Assembly: GCA_020086605.1 (NCBI GenBank)
Contig: JACBWW010000016.1
Span: forward strand, 5,881,682-5,945,681
Direction: 5' to 3'
Source of the DNA: Lanius collurio
Taxonomy: Eukaryota; Chordata; Aves; Passeriformes; Laniidae
DNA: 64,000 bases
The notes under the pieces were generated by a model. It had not been told where the DNA came from. It saw nothing but the letters and a program-made list of their open reading frames with translations, and did no database searches. Each line of letters starts with the position of its first letter. The stretch's first letter is position 1. The translations under genes were made by a program, and so were the position numbers. Shown here piece by piece: positions 1-14,652 of this stretch.

Positions 1-3000
1 TTCTGTGCTTGAGGTAGGAAATAGCTCATGGCATTAAATCATCCTATAGTGAGCTAAATACTGTATAAAACACACAGAAAAGGTTGCATTAATATTCAAA
101 TGTTAATTTTCCTGCATCTATGGCATTATTGGCATCTCTTTACTATCCATTAAGTACACTGAAGGTAGGAATGCTACCTCCCATGTCTGACTTACACATT
201 TTCTCATGTTCCTGTTAATTCAGCAACATTGGCTAAGTTAATCTGATGGCAGCATGGCTGATAAAATCCTGCTTTCTTGATGCTAAGGACATGCAATGGA
301 ATTCAGATGAACTTGCTGGAGTGAGTACACTCTAAAATTATGTTTTGTTGGGTTCTTTTAACTCTCAGCTTAGTGTAGATTTTTTAAATGTATTTTTTAT
401 ATATTGAGCCAACTGTTTGCCAGCTCTTTGAGGTTTTCTTCCTGGAACAAGTGAACAATTTTCTAGAGATGTCACTATCTTCCCTGGTAACTGTAAGGTG
501 CAAAGAGTCTTGGCATTGTGCTGTGTAGCAGGGGTTAAGTGGGCATTTTGATATCTGTTGTAACAAAATCTTTTATGCTGGTTAAGAATTTGGGCAAGAC
601 TGATCAGACTTCTCTTCTGAATAACTTGGGAAGTGTCCCTCTTGTCCCTTCTCCCATTCTCTCTGGCCTAAAATGCTGTAATTCAGAAAATGAGTGTCAA
701 GGTCTTCAGGTTTTACAGTACTCTTGGAGATCCTATACTTTACAGCTCACAAAACTGACAATTGGAAATAAAAAACCTTGTTGAATAAAAAATTGAACAT
801 GTTAATTTCATGTATATAGAGTTTCCAATTTCCCATATTTAAGCTAGGCCAGATATCTCTGAGCTGGGATACACAGTGTGGGCTGAATTAAGGCATGTTG
901 TTCAGCATTGGTTTGGGTGTTGTACTGAACATTTTTAGACATATAAAGATGTGCTTTGGATGAGATAAAGTTGCATCTCTCCCCTCTCTAGTTGCACTAT
1001 CCAACCTGCTTTCTATCTTTACTCACTGTTCCTGTATTCCAGAAAGCACAAACTTTGCAGTCACTTTTATGGTGTTATCTGTTCTTCAGAAAGAAGGAAT
1101 TGAAGGTCTATGTACTTAATTGCTGATTAACTGCTAAAGGTGGATTAGCTGTTTTATATAAATGAAGGACCCTGACAGTCAGTGGAGGTTTTTTAAGGAT
1201 TTGTCACACACATTTCGTAGGGGGCTGATGAGTTGAATTTGGTATAGGATGTTTGATACCATGATATCACTTTCTTGAGTCCTTTTAGAGCAGAGGAAGC
1301 AGCTTAGAGTAGTATTTACAGAAAAATTATTGACTTTTTCTACACTTTAACTAATTTTTCCTCTCCCAGAAGAGAAGGAGCTGGGGGCAGCAGCTCATTC
1401 TCAGATACTGCAAGAACTAGCAGTGAGAAACTGAGTATTAAAGGTGGAAAAAAGATGTCTCTTGGCTCAGGGAAGGGGCAGAGGTTTGATTTTTATTTGT
1501 TTGTTTATCTGTATTTAAGATTGTAGAAAAAAAATTTGTTTGTATTACCAGAATAATTCGCTAAAAAGGGAGCACAGAAATGCAATCCCTTCCTGGTTTT
1601 ATTTATGCTGTAAAAATTTGTTGTGTTTATATACCTAGGTAAACCTGAAAAATTGTCTAAGAATGTGCTCTAATTCAGTTGACAGTTTCACAGATAATTG
1701 AGTAGGCAATAAAAATGTAGATGTTTTCTCAGTCATATTTAAAAACTATCTATGAACTGTTGGATTTTATCATTGGAACAAGTAAGCAAGAAGATACTGC
1801 TGTGAGTAGAATTAACTTTATTCAGATTTAACAAATATTGATTTAAAATGTAAAAGATCTGGTATTACCCTATAGAAAAATCATCAAAAGGATTTACAGT
1901 AAAAGCTCCCAAACACCTTTAAGAGGCAATGTTGTAATTTTAGGAAGAAGGTGGAAGAAATACCTGTGCAAAGATCTACTGATGACTTGATTTTCTAAAA
2001 CATGATATTACTTTAGAATTTGAGTAAAGATGTTATTAATTTCTGAGAGGGAAAAAAAGAGAAAGAAACAAAATAGGCTGTTCTGGAAAAAAGTTTCCAG
2101 TGTTCCAGTATTTCACTTGCAAAGATTTATAGTAGCATGGGTTATGATTTCAAGAAAAAAATTTTGAGGAAAAAAGAGACAGAAAAATGATTTTGTAAAG
2201 ATATTAGTAATTTACCCATAGTTTGATATTTTTATTCAGATTGCTTTATCAAAAATAAATATATATGAAAATTCTTTCAAATTAAGAATTTGCAATAAGC
2301 CAGATTTATTGTTAGACAGTAATAACAAAGTCTAGAAATAGCAAAGGAAAAGGAAAATCTGCTGTGATAGCTGACAATTCCTTTTTCCATCAAACTTATT
2401 TAAACAAATATAGATGACAAGAGATTTGAGCAGGAAGGAAGGGTCTTCCATGATGGCAATGAAGAACTTGGATTTGCTGGATTTGCTATTGACTCCTCCT
2501 CTAACCATGAGCAGGTAATTTCCCATGTCCTGGCCTCTCCTTTTGTTCCCATTTCCATGTAACCAAACCACAACTATTCTGCCTCTTCAGTTTTGTTTCA
2601 TTTTCTAGGTTCCAGCTTTCTGTGCAGAGGGAATGTACTCTGTGAATATGCTTGGTTTAATGCAACTTGGGAGTTTGTAAAGGCTATTCTGATACCAACA
2701 AATAGTTATAGTTTCAATAATCTTTGAAAAACATTTACCAAAATTTAATGCTTTAAATTTTGCTATGATTAGTTTTACTCCAGTGTTTCTGTGAAAGGAA
2801 CCACATAATAAGTGATTAACTAAGACATTTAGCACTGAATTGCTTTTTCATGGCTCCTTGCTTCCATTAGAGAAAAAAATATGTGATTTCTTTGGCTTCT
2901 CTTCTCTGGATTCAAAATGGATAAACTGTACTGATAATTCTTCATAGCTTGTAGTGGTTGGCTCTCACTGATTGCATGATTATTAACTACTGTAACTACA

Positions 3001-5472
3001 GTGGTAATGCTAAACTTGAGATCCTTAAATTTTGTTCCTAGAATGCCTTTATTACACAATCCAGTTTCAAAATATGCTTTTTTTTTTTTGTCCAAACTGT
3101 GAGCATTTTAGCCAGAGAGCAGAAAGTTTTTTGAAATTATTATATCACTCCTTGACACTGCTTGAATGCTTCAGTAAGTCAGATTCAGGCTTCCTCTATT
3201 GGCACTACATGCTGTTATCTGTGAAAAATAATGTTATTTATGAATAGAATTTCTTGGTGAAAGCAGACTCAGCACTTTCTGCTAAGCCCACAATCTGACC
3301 AAAGAACATTTTATTTCCACTGTAGCTCAAACTAATTCAAGACAGTACAATGTTGGAAATGAGCATATCTCTAAAAATGAGCATGTCTCTAAAAATACTA
3401 TACATTTGTGTGAAAAATCTTTTAAATGGGATTTTCTAATCTTGTAGCCTCAATCAGAGATTTGACAGCAGTAAAACTCCTCCAGCTGCTCTTAAAGATG
3501 CTAAATTGCAGGTAGATCCTGCAGCTATTGTTAGGTAAACAAAAGTGATGACATTAACTTGATAAATATACATTTTAACATAGAAAGTTAAAAACCTTCC
3601 TGGAGCCAAAACAAAGGCAAAATTTCTATGCTATTATGGCTGAAAATGTAAAAAAGCAGTTACTCTGAAGAGGAGAAGGTGTTCACATGTATTTCTGTTC
3701 TTCACTTCCTGCATTAAGACCCTGAAACATGATTCTTTCTTGCCCTACATTCCATTTTAACTGAGAAGTTAAAAATCACACTGTAAAGATCTATTTCACC
3801 AACATCTCTGTCCCCTCATTATAGGAAGGTTTTGGGGTTTTTTTTCCTTAAAAAGGAAAGAAAGGGCCGTGTATTTTTCCCATATGGTAAACTGCTGGAT
3901 TTTCTCTTCTACTGCCAAAGCCTGTCCCAGGCCCTCTGAGTGTCCCCTGGGACAAAATTTAACTTCATAGTCCCTGGTTTAATGCAGCAGAGTGCCAAAC
4001 ATTCCCTCCTATTTTCTCAATCTCTTCCAACAGCTTCCTGTGTCAGAGCTCTGCTTGGAGCTCCGTTGATGACATCCCTACCTCAGTATGGAGTTGTGTG
4101 ACAAAGGCTCTGGGTCTTCAAGTACCACCCAAGTAAGAGTGATTTGTTTACATTTACTTTGAATGTCACTCTCCCTTGACAAGAATACTAAGCAGGTTAA
4201 ATGATTGTGGGTTTATGTACAAAAGCACTGATTATATGCTAATTTCTGTCCCATTGCTGAAAGTCAGCATCTTCAATGTTGAGATGGAAAAGTAAAAGAT
4301 TCTCCACAAGTAATGAGAATTCTCTGCCTCTTCCTGCAGTGCCCTCACTATTCCACATTATTTATCTTCTTCCTTCTAGGATATTAATCTACACAGCTAA
4401 CAATTTTTTCTGATGTAAGGTTCTGAAAATGTTTTTAAGAATTAGTAGTAGGTTTCAAACTGTAGCTTAGAGGATTTTGTTTTCTCTTAATTGTCATTGA
4501 TAATTGCATATGTGTGGTCCAGTATCAGGTCTATCTACAGCTGTAGATGTATACAAGAGGTATAATTTAAAGGAAGTCATGATTAGGAACCATTTAACTG
4601 AGCATAGAGTTTCAGAAATATTTTTAGGGTGAAACACATTTATGTGTCAGCATATTTTCATATACATTCTTCTAATAATCATGAATTGGTAAATATCCTA
4701 ACTCTCAGCCTCAAAAAAAAAATCATGAAATTTTGATCTTCATCAAAATGAGACCTAAAGAGCAATGAATGAGGAGAAGAATCAAAAGTAGATTTTTCAC
4801 CTTGAAGGAATGATGTCATGAGCTTGAATCTGTATTAAGAAGCTGCACATGCACTTTGCTGATTACCAGCAGTGGCATGGCTCTATCATATGCAAATGCA
4901 GGAGATTTTGCTTGATAAGGGTTTGACCTGATTAGGATGCAGGAAACCCAGCAGCAACGCAGGAGTCATCAGTGTGAATTACAGCTGGAATGAAAAATTG
5001 AGCTGGCACTGGAGAGGGCATAATCCAAGGTTGTTCATCTGTGCCATGGGCCTCTGCACCTGGATTGGCCATGGAGTGGTGCAGACTGTGGAGAGTGCAC
5101 AGAGCCCATCAGGAGACAAGCTCCACACTGAGGGAGGGTTTTACAGCCTGTTCCTGCTCAGTCTCAGTGGCACTGCTATGTGCCATCTGTTAGCTGAGGG
5201 CTGGGAAAAAAAGGCTCCATCTTTGGAAAAATTGTCCAGCAGAGCAAGGTAAAAATGTAGATTGAGGTTAAAGAGTTTTTCTAGTAAAGCATTCTAGAAC
5301 TGAGATATTTTCTTAGATTAATTATTTACCTTGATTTGCATATTGGACTTTATCCAAAATTTCTCTTCCATGCCTTGTGACACCTAAAAATCCATGAAGT
5401 CCATTCTAACTTGAATCCAGCTAGGAAAAGCTGTAAGGCTAGACCCGCGAATTTTAAACAATGCTGACTTAT
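1..5472. other. non-coding, AT-rich unique sequence
   Basis: No gene is supported here. The few open frames are under 95 codons, lack convincing splice borders and overlap on both strands, as chance frames do. I see one small direct repeat (listed separately) and scattered A/T runs. No CR1 end, LTR or tRNA-like segment was recognised. The stretch at about 4.97-5.25 kb is a little richer in G+C and open for 92 codons on the + strand, but its translation has no recognisable domain. Confidence 0.6.
3359..3394. repeat. two-copy 18-bp tandem repeat
   Basis: The 18-base unit atgagcatatctctaaaa occurs twice head to tail. The second copy differs at one base (g for a in position 9). Such short duplications usually arise by replication slippage, and no function is implied. 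Confidence 0.8.
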
Positions 5473-5547
5473 TAAACCAAAAAAAACCCCAAAACCAACA
5501 AGAAAAACCAAAACCAAAAAAAAAAAAAAAAAGGAAAGAAAAAAATT
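5473..5547. repeat. A-rich low-complexity tract
   Basis: About 75 bases of almost pure A with interspersed C and G, including a run of some 22 A. It could be a decayed poly(A) tail of a retroposed sequence on the + strand, but nothing recognisable precedes it. Simple low-complexity DNA is the safer call. Confidence 0.75.
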
Positions 5548-7362
5548 ATCTCAGAAACACAGTATAGGTCTGACCTGAAACATCAATGTTGATGCGCTTT
5601 GATTAAAGGAACACAAAAGAAGGATCCTGCAAAAGAATTCCAGAAGAAACATGTTGCATGTGGAATATTGATATGTAATTTGCAAGTAAGAATCTCAAAT
5701 AAGTTAAAACATGTTTTTTATGTTCAACAGAAAATCAGAGATGAGAAAAGAATTTGCCCCATTGGGCAATATTGATGAGTCAGAAGGCTATTAAAAAGGT
5801 TAGAGCATTGATTCAAATCAAGTCTGGAGACAGAATTTATAATATGTCCTGTCTTAATTTTCTTTAAAGTGCCTTTTCTTTGTAGTGTGCAATGTCTGAT
5901 TTAAAATGCCAACAAGAATCAGTTCTCAAGGGGTAAATCTCCTGTGTGTAGTGCCCACACAGAACAGGCATGTCCGTTTCCAGGTGACAATCATTTATTT
6001 TTTGCAAAGATATAGAGTGAAAATAATAAAAAAAAAAACACCTAAAAGCCCCCAAAGTATTAGCATTTACTTCTGGCCTTGTGGCTGCAGTGGTCACATG
6101 AACATTGAGGGCCATCTACTTGCCTGGGTGCAGGTGGCTGATAATGAGTACTGATATTTTTATAAAAAGAAGGGAAAATAAGTAATTTGCAGACAATAAG
6201 AAGTCCATTATAAAAGTAACTCCAGGGAAACAGGACTAATGTGGCTACTGAGAAGTACGAAGCTCTGCAAACTTCACTTTCATGGCTCTCTGTTTCCAAA
6301 GAATACAGAGGGCACTGAATTTTGGTAACATTTTGTCTTTTTGATCTGATAGCTACTGCTTCATTAAAAGGCGATAAAAGCAAAAAGAAAGAAAGGTAAA
6401 AACCCAAACAAACACACACAAAAAATTTTCTTTCTCAGTTCCAGGGCGAGATTGGACTTGTTAGGGTAAAAAACAGCTTTTCAGGAAATGCTGATTTTGT
6501 TTCACATCATTATGAGGTTTATTCTAGTTAAAAGTCAAAATAATCTGTTAATAGCCCCTAATAATCCTGTTATTTTCTATCACAAATTAACATAGAGCTT
6601 GAATTTAAAGGAAATGTTTCTGCAACAACTCAGCAGGAAACAGTAACAGCCTACCTTAGAGTTCCAGGCCTGCAGAGAGTAAAGCACTGACTACACAGTC
6701 TGTTCCTGTTTCAAATGTGTTCTTTGGGAATTAATTGGAAAGTACATTCAGTGTCCAATAATGAAAAAAATTGCAACTCAAGAGCTCCTATCATATTTTG
6801 AAGCCACATTAAATTCCTGTTTTTTTCCTCTTTCCAAGGCAAAGCACTCTTGTATTTTTGCCAGTAAAATGAGTGGAACAGAGATTCTTTGCCATTTTTG
6901 ACATTGTAACCAGTACAAACTATTGCTCTGTGATATTGTACAAATTCTACTGGTATTAAGGCTGATATCATGACTTGTCAGTGGGAATCATTACTTCAGC
7001 TCAACTGGGACCAAGATAAACCCTGAGAGCATCTTTGAATCGAGCAAAACAACACAATGAAACATTTACATACCTAAAGAGCCTCAGAAATGTTTCTGGA
7101 GTTCCTTTAAGATGGCTCAGTCACTTCAGTATTAATGATGAGTACGGAACACCAGGAGAGATTGGGTTTTCTTGTGCTGCATGTTTATTTCCATTTAATT
7201 TTATATTAATGCCTGTGATAGTGACTGAATAGGACATAGTAGAGGAAATCTGTGTTTTCCTTCAATAAATTCTGTAATTGTGGCATGTTTTTCAATGTCA
7301 TTAATTGAAATTGCTGGATCAAAGTAATATTTTTTGCATGTAATAATGGTGCTTACAAGGTT

Positions 7363-7412
7363 AAAAAAAACCCAAAGAAACAAAAAAATCCAAACCAACC
7401 AACCAAACAGAA
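7363..7412. repeat. A-rich / (CCAA)n low-complexity tract
   Basis: Runs of A are interrupted by C pairs, ending in several ccaa units. On the minus strand it reads as a T/G-rich tract and gives the low-complexity peptide rich in W, F and L seen there, which is not a gene. Confidence 0.7.
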
Positions 7413-8164
7413 CCACATAAAGAAAAGCCCAGCAGTGGGGTTACAAATAGATACCAACTCTATTACTTTGCTAACATAGAAATAATGCAAATGGACTGAT
7501 AACCTAAAATGTTGCTCCCAGGAATTCTTGTTAAGAGCAAGGAAATATGTTATACCTACAGTGAATGTGCCTATAACCTTTGCAAACCTGGGGTTAGGGC
7601 ACAAGGATCATCTCACTGTTTTGGTCAACTCACATTCTAATACTGAGAAGCTAATGCATAATCTGCACTCTTGAAGAGCCACAGACAGACAAGTTTTGAT
7701 AGCAGACTGCATTGGAAATATCTTCCTTGCTTGGACCTAATTTTAAACCTTCTTATATTGAATATTAGTGTTGAAAGTGACAGCCTTTCCTTATTTGAAA
7801 CAGTCAAACAGTGGTGTCCCTCTGCTAGATAAAACAACATATGTATTTTTGAAAATAATATTACTTTCCACTTAGTTTTCAACTAAACCAATTTTAGGTG
7901 TTGTTCTCCTATGCTTGGATGTTGTAAGTACTTAGCTTGTTGGTACTACATGAGTGAGAAATACAACACAAAGGGCTTTTTTGTTGTGCTGGTTTCTGCC
8001 TTTCCAAGCAGTCTGCCTTTTGCATGAAAATGGCTCCAGTTTCCTTGGCAATATTCTGAAGAGAGCTCTTTCCCTCAGGAATAGGAAAGCATTTAAGCAC
8101 ATTTTTAGCCAACTCACATTTTGCAGATTGGACATTTACCTGTGATAAATAAGGTCAGGGTTTG

Positions 8165-8580
8165 GCCTACAGGGGAGGAGAGAAAAAGGATTGTGTAGCT
8201 GAATGGGGTGTTTGATGGGGTTGCTCTGTTTCTGGGAATACTTTGTAGGGAGCTGTGCCCTACAAAGCCTTCAGCACTGTCAGGTATCTCTGGGGAAGCA
8301 CAAATCCCTCCTTCCACCCTTCTGGAGCAAGTGAGGAGAGGCCCACGGTCAGATGTTCCCACTCCCACGCCTGTCCTGGTTGGGGCTTCTGTGAGGGTGC
8401 CTGGTGAAGGAAATATGGAGAGCCTGCTCCTTCCCACTGATCCCAATGGACACAACCGAGAAATTTTGGCTCTGTCTGCACAGCTTCTGCCCAGGTCAAA
8501 GGTAAAAATGTCAGTGCTGCAGTTTAAAGCACGTTATAAAGGAAAAACTGCTCCCAAATAAGTGGAAGGGACTGTGCAGC
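8165..8580. other. GC-richer patch, unidentified
   Basis: This stretch is visibly richer in G+C than its flanks and is open on both strands at once: 117 codons on + (8208-8561) and 113 on - (8114-8455). Open frames on both strands usually reflect base composition rather than coding. No domain was recognised. It could be an old insertion of unknown type or a former exon. Confidence 0.25.
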
Positions 8581-9837
8581 TGATTTCTCACACTTCCTTT
8601 CCATGTAGCCTTTAGTGGGCAAAACGTACTTTAATTTTAGGTATGACGTGCAACCTTAATACAGAATCAGAGCTCTGGGAAGTATTTTTGGCGATGCTGC
8701 ACCGTATCAGTTTCACACATGCACATGCTTTGTTGCAGTGTTCACAAAATAGATATGGATCATCCCTAGGATAATCAATCTGTTTAGCTTTTCATCAGCT
8801 ATGGTTGTTAAATTATGGGTTATTGGTAATTTTATATGCCTATTATCTCATATTATTTACAGATTTGACACCAACCTGTGTGGTGGAGGCTTGTACTTTG
8901 CTTTTCTCTTTGAGGCATTGAAAGAATTTAATGTAATACTAACTTTGGGCTTTGGACAAGGAATTAACTCTTAAAATTGTGCATTAAACATAAATCACGG
9001 TGCTATTCCTTCTTATAACTCAAACACTTGATCTCTTTCCTCAAATCTGCACTAATTTCATGTTAACTGTACTTAAAATTAGTAATAAAGAGTTTGGCAA
9101 ACTAATTCTCTTCAATAAAATAAGGATAGGACTACATTTTATTATCTCTCATTTATGCAGAAAGCAAAATCCATATGGCAGTAGAATCAAATTCCAGGAC
9201 ATAAACCCAAATGAAATATGTTTGTTACATTTAACTATCCGGTGATTCAGCAATGGTTTGCATTGACTTTGGGCTGGGCCTGACAAGGAAAAAAGTGACA
9301 TATTGAAATACAAATTGTAATTATTATTGCCATGATAGATACAGATCTATTTTCAGGTCTTGTAGATAGTGAGTCATAGTTGACTTTTTTTGAGTGTAGA
9401 CAATTCTATTATTCATATGATAATATAATTTTTCTTGTATTATTTTAATACAGATTTAGTCGATAAAAATATGTAGGAAATTCTGAATATCAAAATACTG
9501 GTTAAGGAAAAAAAAAGAACCTCAAAAAAAGATAAAATTAAGATGTTTTTGTTGTTTAGACCAAGCCAATAGTTATTTTATTTACTTTTATTGTTTATTA
9601 GTTCAGACTGGGCCATTTGGGGTTATTTTGATTTTGGACAGTCAACTATAGGAGTTCTTTGTCTTTTGAATTACAATTACATGATTATAATAATTGGAAG
9701 CATACATTAGGCATGGGGACTAAATACATTTAGGAAAAGAAGAAAACAAAAGTAACTTTACAAGATGCAGATGAGAGGAATTCTCTAAATTTCCTATGAT
9801 AGGTTCTCTTCCCCTTTCCTCTAATAGTGTAGGAAAA

Positions 9838-9853
9838 ATAAGTAAATAAATAA
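9838..9853. repeat. (TAAA)n microsatellite
   Basis: Short imperfect tetranucleotide repeat of about four units, agtaaataaataa. Confidence 0.7.
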
Positions 9854-12800
9854 GGTGTAGTAGAGAACAATTAAATTGTAATTATTTGCTGGATCATATT
9901 TCAGGAAGCATATAAATATGTTTCCTAATTTTTGGTTAGATTTTTCTAGTAAACCAAAATGAGTATTCCCATTTTCTTCAGTGGAAACTAGATCAGGCCA
10001 GGAATTTTAGGTTTATTAAACACTCTCAGAGAAAGAAAAAAAAAAAGGCATTGAGGATGAGGCATCAGGTACCATCTGTGCTACTCAGCACAGAGAAGTA
10101 ATAGAAGATAAAGATTCAGGGATGAGAACATTTTACTCTGTGTAGTTAGTATAAACACTATTGGAAGCATGCACTCAAGTCTTACTTCACAACTTGGAAA
10201 TGTCAAAACAAAAGCTGCAGCCTTAAAATTCCCCCATTTTTCTGCCTGTTTTGTGTGTCTACATAGTAATGGTGTCCCTATTTCTGTGCTTACTTACAGT
10301 TTCCCCAAACAAGACACTTAATGTGATCAGTATTCTATTATATGACTAAGATATAAAGAGAGATGAGAGATCTGAAGTTGTGCCAGGACCTAAGAGATCC
10401 TCATAACTTTCATTATAATTGAAAAGATGGACTTCTTAATCTCCAAACTTTAATTCTGAAGGGGTATTTTTTATTAGTAATTGCCTTATTGTTCAAAAGT
10501 ACATATAATAAAAGGTGTTTCAAAGTTAAAAGTATGATTATTTTCGGTAGAGTTTCCATATTTGTAAACTGTCAATCTGATGTTGCAGAATTTTCTTTGA
10601 TGGACTGGATTATATTTTGGAATATTTCTATTTAATCTTACTATATACGTGGTTTTAGCATTTAAATAGTCATAATATATTCTTGTGCCAATAATAATAT
10701 CTTTGAGTGACAGAGAGAAGCATCCAAGATAAAAAACCCAGAAGTTTTTGGTGTCGTACAAAAATTTCAAAATTAAGTCCTTGAAGTTGAGAAATAAAAT
10801 CACATTCCACCCTACACACCCCTCCCAAAAACCCAGCTGTCATTTCCAAATACAAACTTTTCATTTAAATGAAAATAAGAAAAAGAAACTGTATTTACAA
10901 CAAATTCATTCAATTCCACATTATTTTTCTCCAGTAGAAATAGCTGGATTAAGAATGTTCATTTAAAGGGATTGTTCTGGTGTGAACAATGTTTCAGTTT
11001 TGCAGACATCGTTATGAATTGGGTTTTGGAACTAGAGCTGCAAATTAGCACAGCCTCTAAGTAATCAACAGTTTCCTGCTTGGGAACGAATGTTGAATCA
11101 CAAGTCAAGGATGGTGAGCTTCTGACTTCTGTGAATAGAATCACTTTTGACACTTCTGTTAGGGAACCAATTCCCCCACTTTATTATTTAAAAGAATTAT
11201 AAATGGTCGTCTTGAAAAAAAAGCTCGCTTGCTTTGGCATTATTTGTGGCTGAGAATTTAGCCAAAAGAAGAGATGGGTTTTGTTCTGAACCCACCTTGG
11301 CAAGGAACTCCTCATTTTCAAAAATTTTGATAGTTCATGGAAGAGATCTCTTAAATAAGTGTTAATTTTCATAGTATATTATTAATTAAAAAGCACACCA
11401 AATAAAACTGAGGTTATTGATTGATTATGTTAGCCCAAGCAGCAGTGAGAGGTTTTTCAGTGGCTGTACAGAAGCATTCATTTTGAGATGACTGTGTGAT
11501 ATAGGTCTATTTGTTGGTCAGTGCACACAGCCAGGAACAACAACAGTTTATGCTATTTTTATTGACTGTTTCATGACAGGAGCGTGAAAATATCCAAAGA
11601 GGATTTCGAGGTAATTAAAGGAAGGAACAGCTTTGCCATGGAATTACATTGTGGCATAGTTAAGTAGCAGAAGGATTGATTATTTTGTAACTTGATTTGA
11701 TAGCTTATTTCTGATCTTATTTAAGTTTGTTTTTTTTAATACATTTTCTCAGGGGTAGTTCTCAAAGAGAGAAAATTGGACTCTACCAAACATCAGATTA
11801 AAAGTTTAGTGGCTTATCCTTATTTTGAACACCTTCTGACAATTGAAGGTAATTCTTGGAAACTAACAGATCAGGTCTGAAACTTTATCAAGATAACTTG
11901 GAGCATCAGCTGACCCTTAATCTATGGCAAATTCTTTTTCCTTCCCTTGTCTCCCTAAGTTTTTACACTGAGATTATACCTGCAAGGTTGACTTGAAAAG
12001 ATACCTCAGTGTGAAACCCGGTCCTGCTGTGTCAGGAGAGAAATAAGCACAGTGAAGGGTTTGTAGAGAGCTTCATTCTGCAGATTCTTAGCTGGTTCAA
12101 CAAAATAAAGGTTCTAGACTCTTACTGCAGCACAGGGTATAAGGAGGCTTTTAGTGCTGAAATTACTTTTATATACAGTAATCTTTAACAATGTGCATTT
12201 TTTAGAACAAAGAGATGAGGATGGAATAATAATAAATTGGAGACATTTCACTGAATGCTCAAAATTGCATTATACAGAATAAAACCATCTTATCTAGTTT
12301 GCTTGGAAGATTAGGAAGCTAAAATAACTCGGAAAGATCTTTTAAAATTGCACTTAAAATTAGCCTACTAATAAAGTTAAGATTTCAAATTTTACTACAG
12401 AAAAAGAGCCAGTTTTGGTGAACTATGAAGGATTGAAGTACTCTGGAATCTGTAGAGCAGGAAGGTCAACAGCAAAATAAAAAAATCCATACAAAGATTA
12501 CAGTGAAGCAAGAGTGGAAAGTCACTGTCCATTGATTGACCTTCAGCCTGTTCCTCAGAATCAGTCAGTGGAATAACCCATTTGATCAACTGCTGCTTTC
12601 ACATGGTAATTAAAATAGTCCTTGGCTCTCTTTTGGAGAAGACATCATGTCTGGGAAGGCATTTTGACAAGAAGGTCCTAGGACCTCTAAGAGATGGTAT
12701 TTTCATTGCTGAGACCTTGTGCTGTCAAGGAGCAGGAGTGGGGAAGATCCAGGCCAAATTTAATCAAGGTTTAGGTCCTAATCAAAGTCTGTGATTTGAA

Positions 12801-14644
12801 TAACCTTATTGTGGACCATATTATTACAGAACATAACAATTTTATTGACTCAGATGACCCTCCACTACTGCAAATACTCAGAGGTCCCTGATAAGAAGCA
12901 GGGCAATAATATATATATTCTTTCTTTGTGTCTTTTAACACCACAGAGATTTAATTTTATTTTACCTGGTTTCCTACCTGAGCTATTTCAGTGTTCTAAG
13001 CTGTCTGGGTAAAGTTCCAAAACTGATCTGCTAGCATCTAAGAGTTACCTTCTATTGTGAGAAGGTATTCCAGGTAAGAATAGTCCAATTAATTTTTCAT
13101 TTGAATTTTGGCAGTCTCTAATTCTTACAGAATACTCTCCAGATTTTGCAGTATCCTAATAAAAGGCAAAGAAAGTTTTTCGGGTGATTAGGATAAAACA
13201 AACTTCCATAGTGATAAAAAACATTGGTGAATGTCTGTAGAATATAAAGTTCTTGAGTAATCTGCTCAGAATAAGTAATTGTAATCTGAGGACACCACTC
13301 TGAAAATTTAGAAAAATACTGCATTTGATATTTATGAGTCAACATAGAAACACTTTTTGACTCCCCTCCTTCCTTAAGGTCCCCTCTTTCTGGCTGCTGC
13401 TGAGAGGGAGGGGATCCATTGCTTCTTGTGAAGTGGAGGGTGGGTCCATTTGTCTGTGGTATGACAACCTTTACTTTTTTTTCCCGTTATAAAACCCCTG
13501 TGAGAGCAAAGGGAAAGAGTTAAGTTTTCTTTGCAAGGAAGTACACAGCTTTTATTTTGTTAGAGAGTTGTCCACTACTCAGCTCAGACAGCATAACACT
13601 AATAATTTAAAACTGTATTTTACAGCTTATTCCAGTGAGTTGTTTTGATATGCTACATTAAGATTTAATTTATGGAAGGATGTATAGGTATATAGGCTTG
13701 TTTTCTTCAGTTTGTGTCTGGAAAAAAAGATAACAATAAGATGGTTGGAAGTACGAAAAAGCCAATATTCATGCATGCTGGCTTTTTGTTCTTATCTCCC
13801 TCTGCACCCCAAATTTGGAAATATAGTAATCCCAAATTCTTTATACAAGCCTATTGAAATGTCCCTTTCCTCTCTTTAATGTTCATAGGTATGCACCTAT
13901 GTATACATAAAAAATAATATAATCACAGAAAAACATGAACAAATTTCCCAAACTTCCAGCTTTTAACAGCACAAGGAAGTATTCACTTCTTTTAATGGTT
14001 ACTTTTTCTCCATTTCTTCCATTTAAATATCATTTGCTGCACTTTATTTTTCTTTCAGCTGCATACTTCAGCCCTCTAGATATTTTTTTTCACAGCCTTT
14101 TCATCCAATTAGTAACTGCCTTGCCTACCCTTTAAAAGCAGAATGACAAAATATAACAGTTTTATTCCCATCTATTTTTTCACAGCTCTGTTTGAAGACA
14201 CTCTGGCCCCAATTTACTACAGTGTGTAGGCTCTTATGCCTATTCAGCTAAAAACTTGGGAATTTATATAGGCATTAAATACCATCTATGTGTTTTGTAT
14301 CTGATTGGGTGTAGGCAGCAGAAAGGTGAACAGTTTCTGTTTGTATTGTGCTCTCTGTATTTGCTTAATAGTAATATAAAAAATGACAGTAACAGAAAAA
14401 CCTGTTGGTTTATGAAATAAACCTAAATAATCTAAAAATATAGTATGTCAAGGCATAACCTACCATCTGCAGGCTTTTTCAGTCTAGCTGCTTATGTCTG
14501 AGCACTGCAGAGCTGGGTTGCACTGACATCTGTGGCTTGGAAACAGCTTCTATGGAGATTATGACTTTCAGACTTGTGATGACTGTCAATTGATTACATC
14601 CTGCTTGCTCAATACTGAATATTGTGCTCTGGAATAAATAATTC

Positions 14645-14652
14645 ATGCAAAT
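14645..14652 (+). promoter_or_regulatory. POU octamer-like motif ATGCAAAT
   Basis: An exact octamer, the classical binding site of POU-domain factors. It lies in an AT-rich stretch (aataaataattc just upstream). The match is seen in the sequence; that it is bound or conserved is inference. An 8-base motif occurs by chance about once per strand in 64 kb, so confidence is low. Confidence 0.2.

Noticed and set aside
13487..13494. TATAAAA word followed by purine-rich sequence
   Set aside because: No CpG enrichment, initiator or downstream exon. TATA-like words are frequent in AT-rich DNA.
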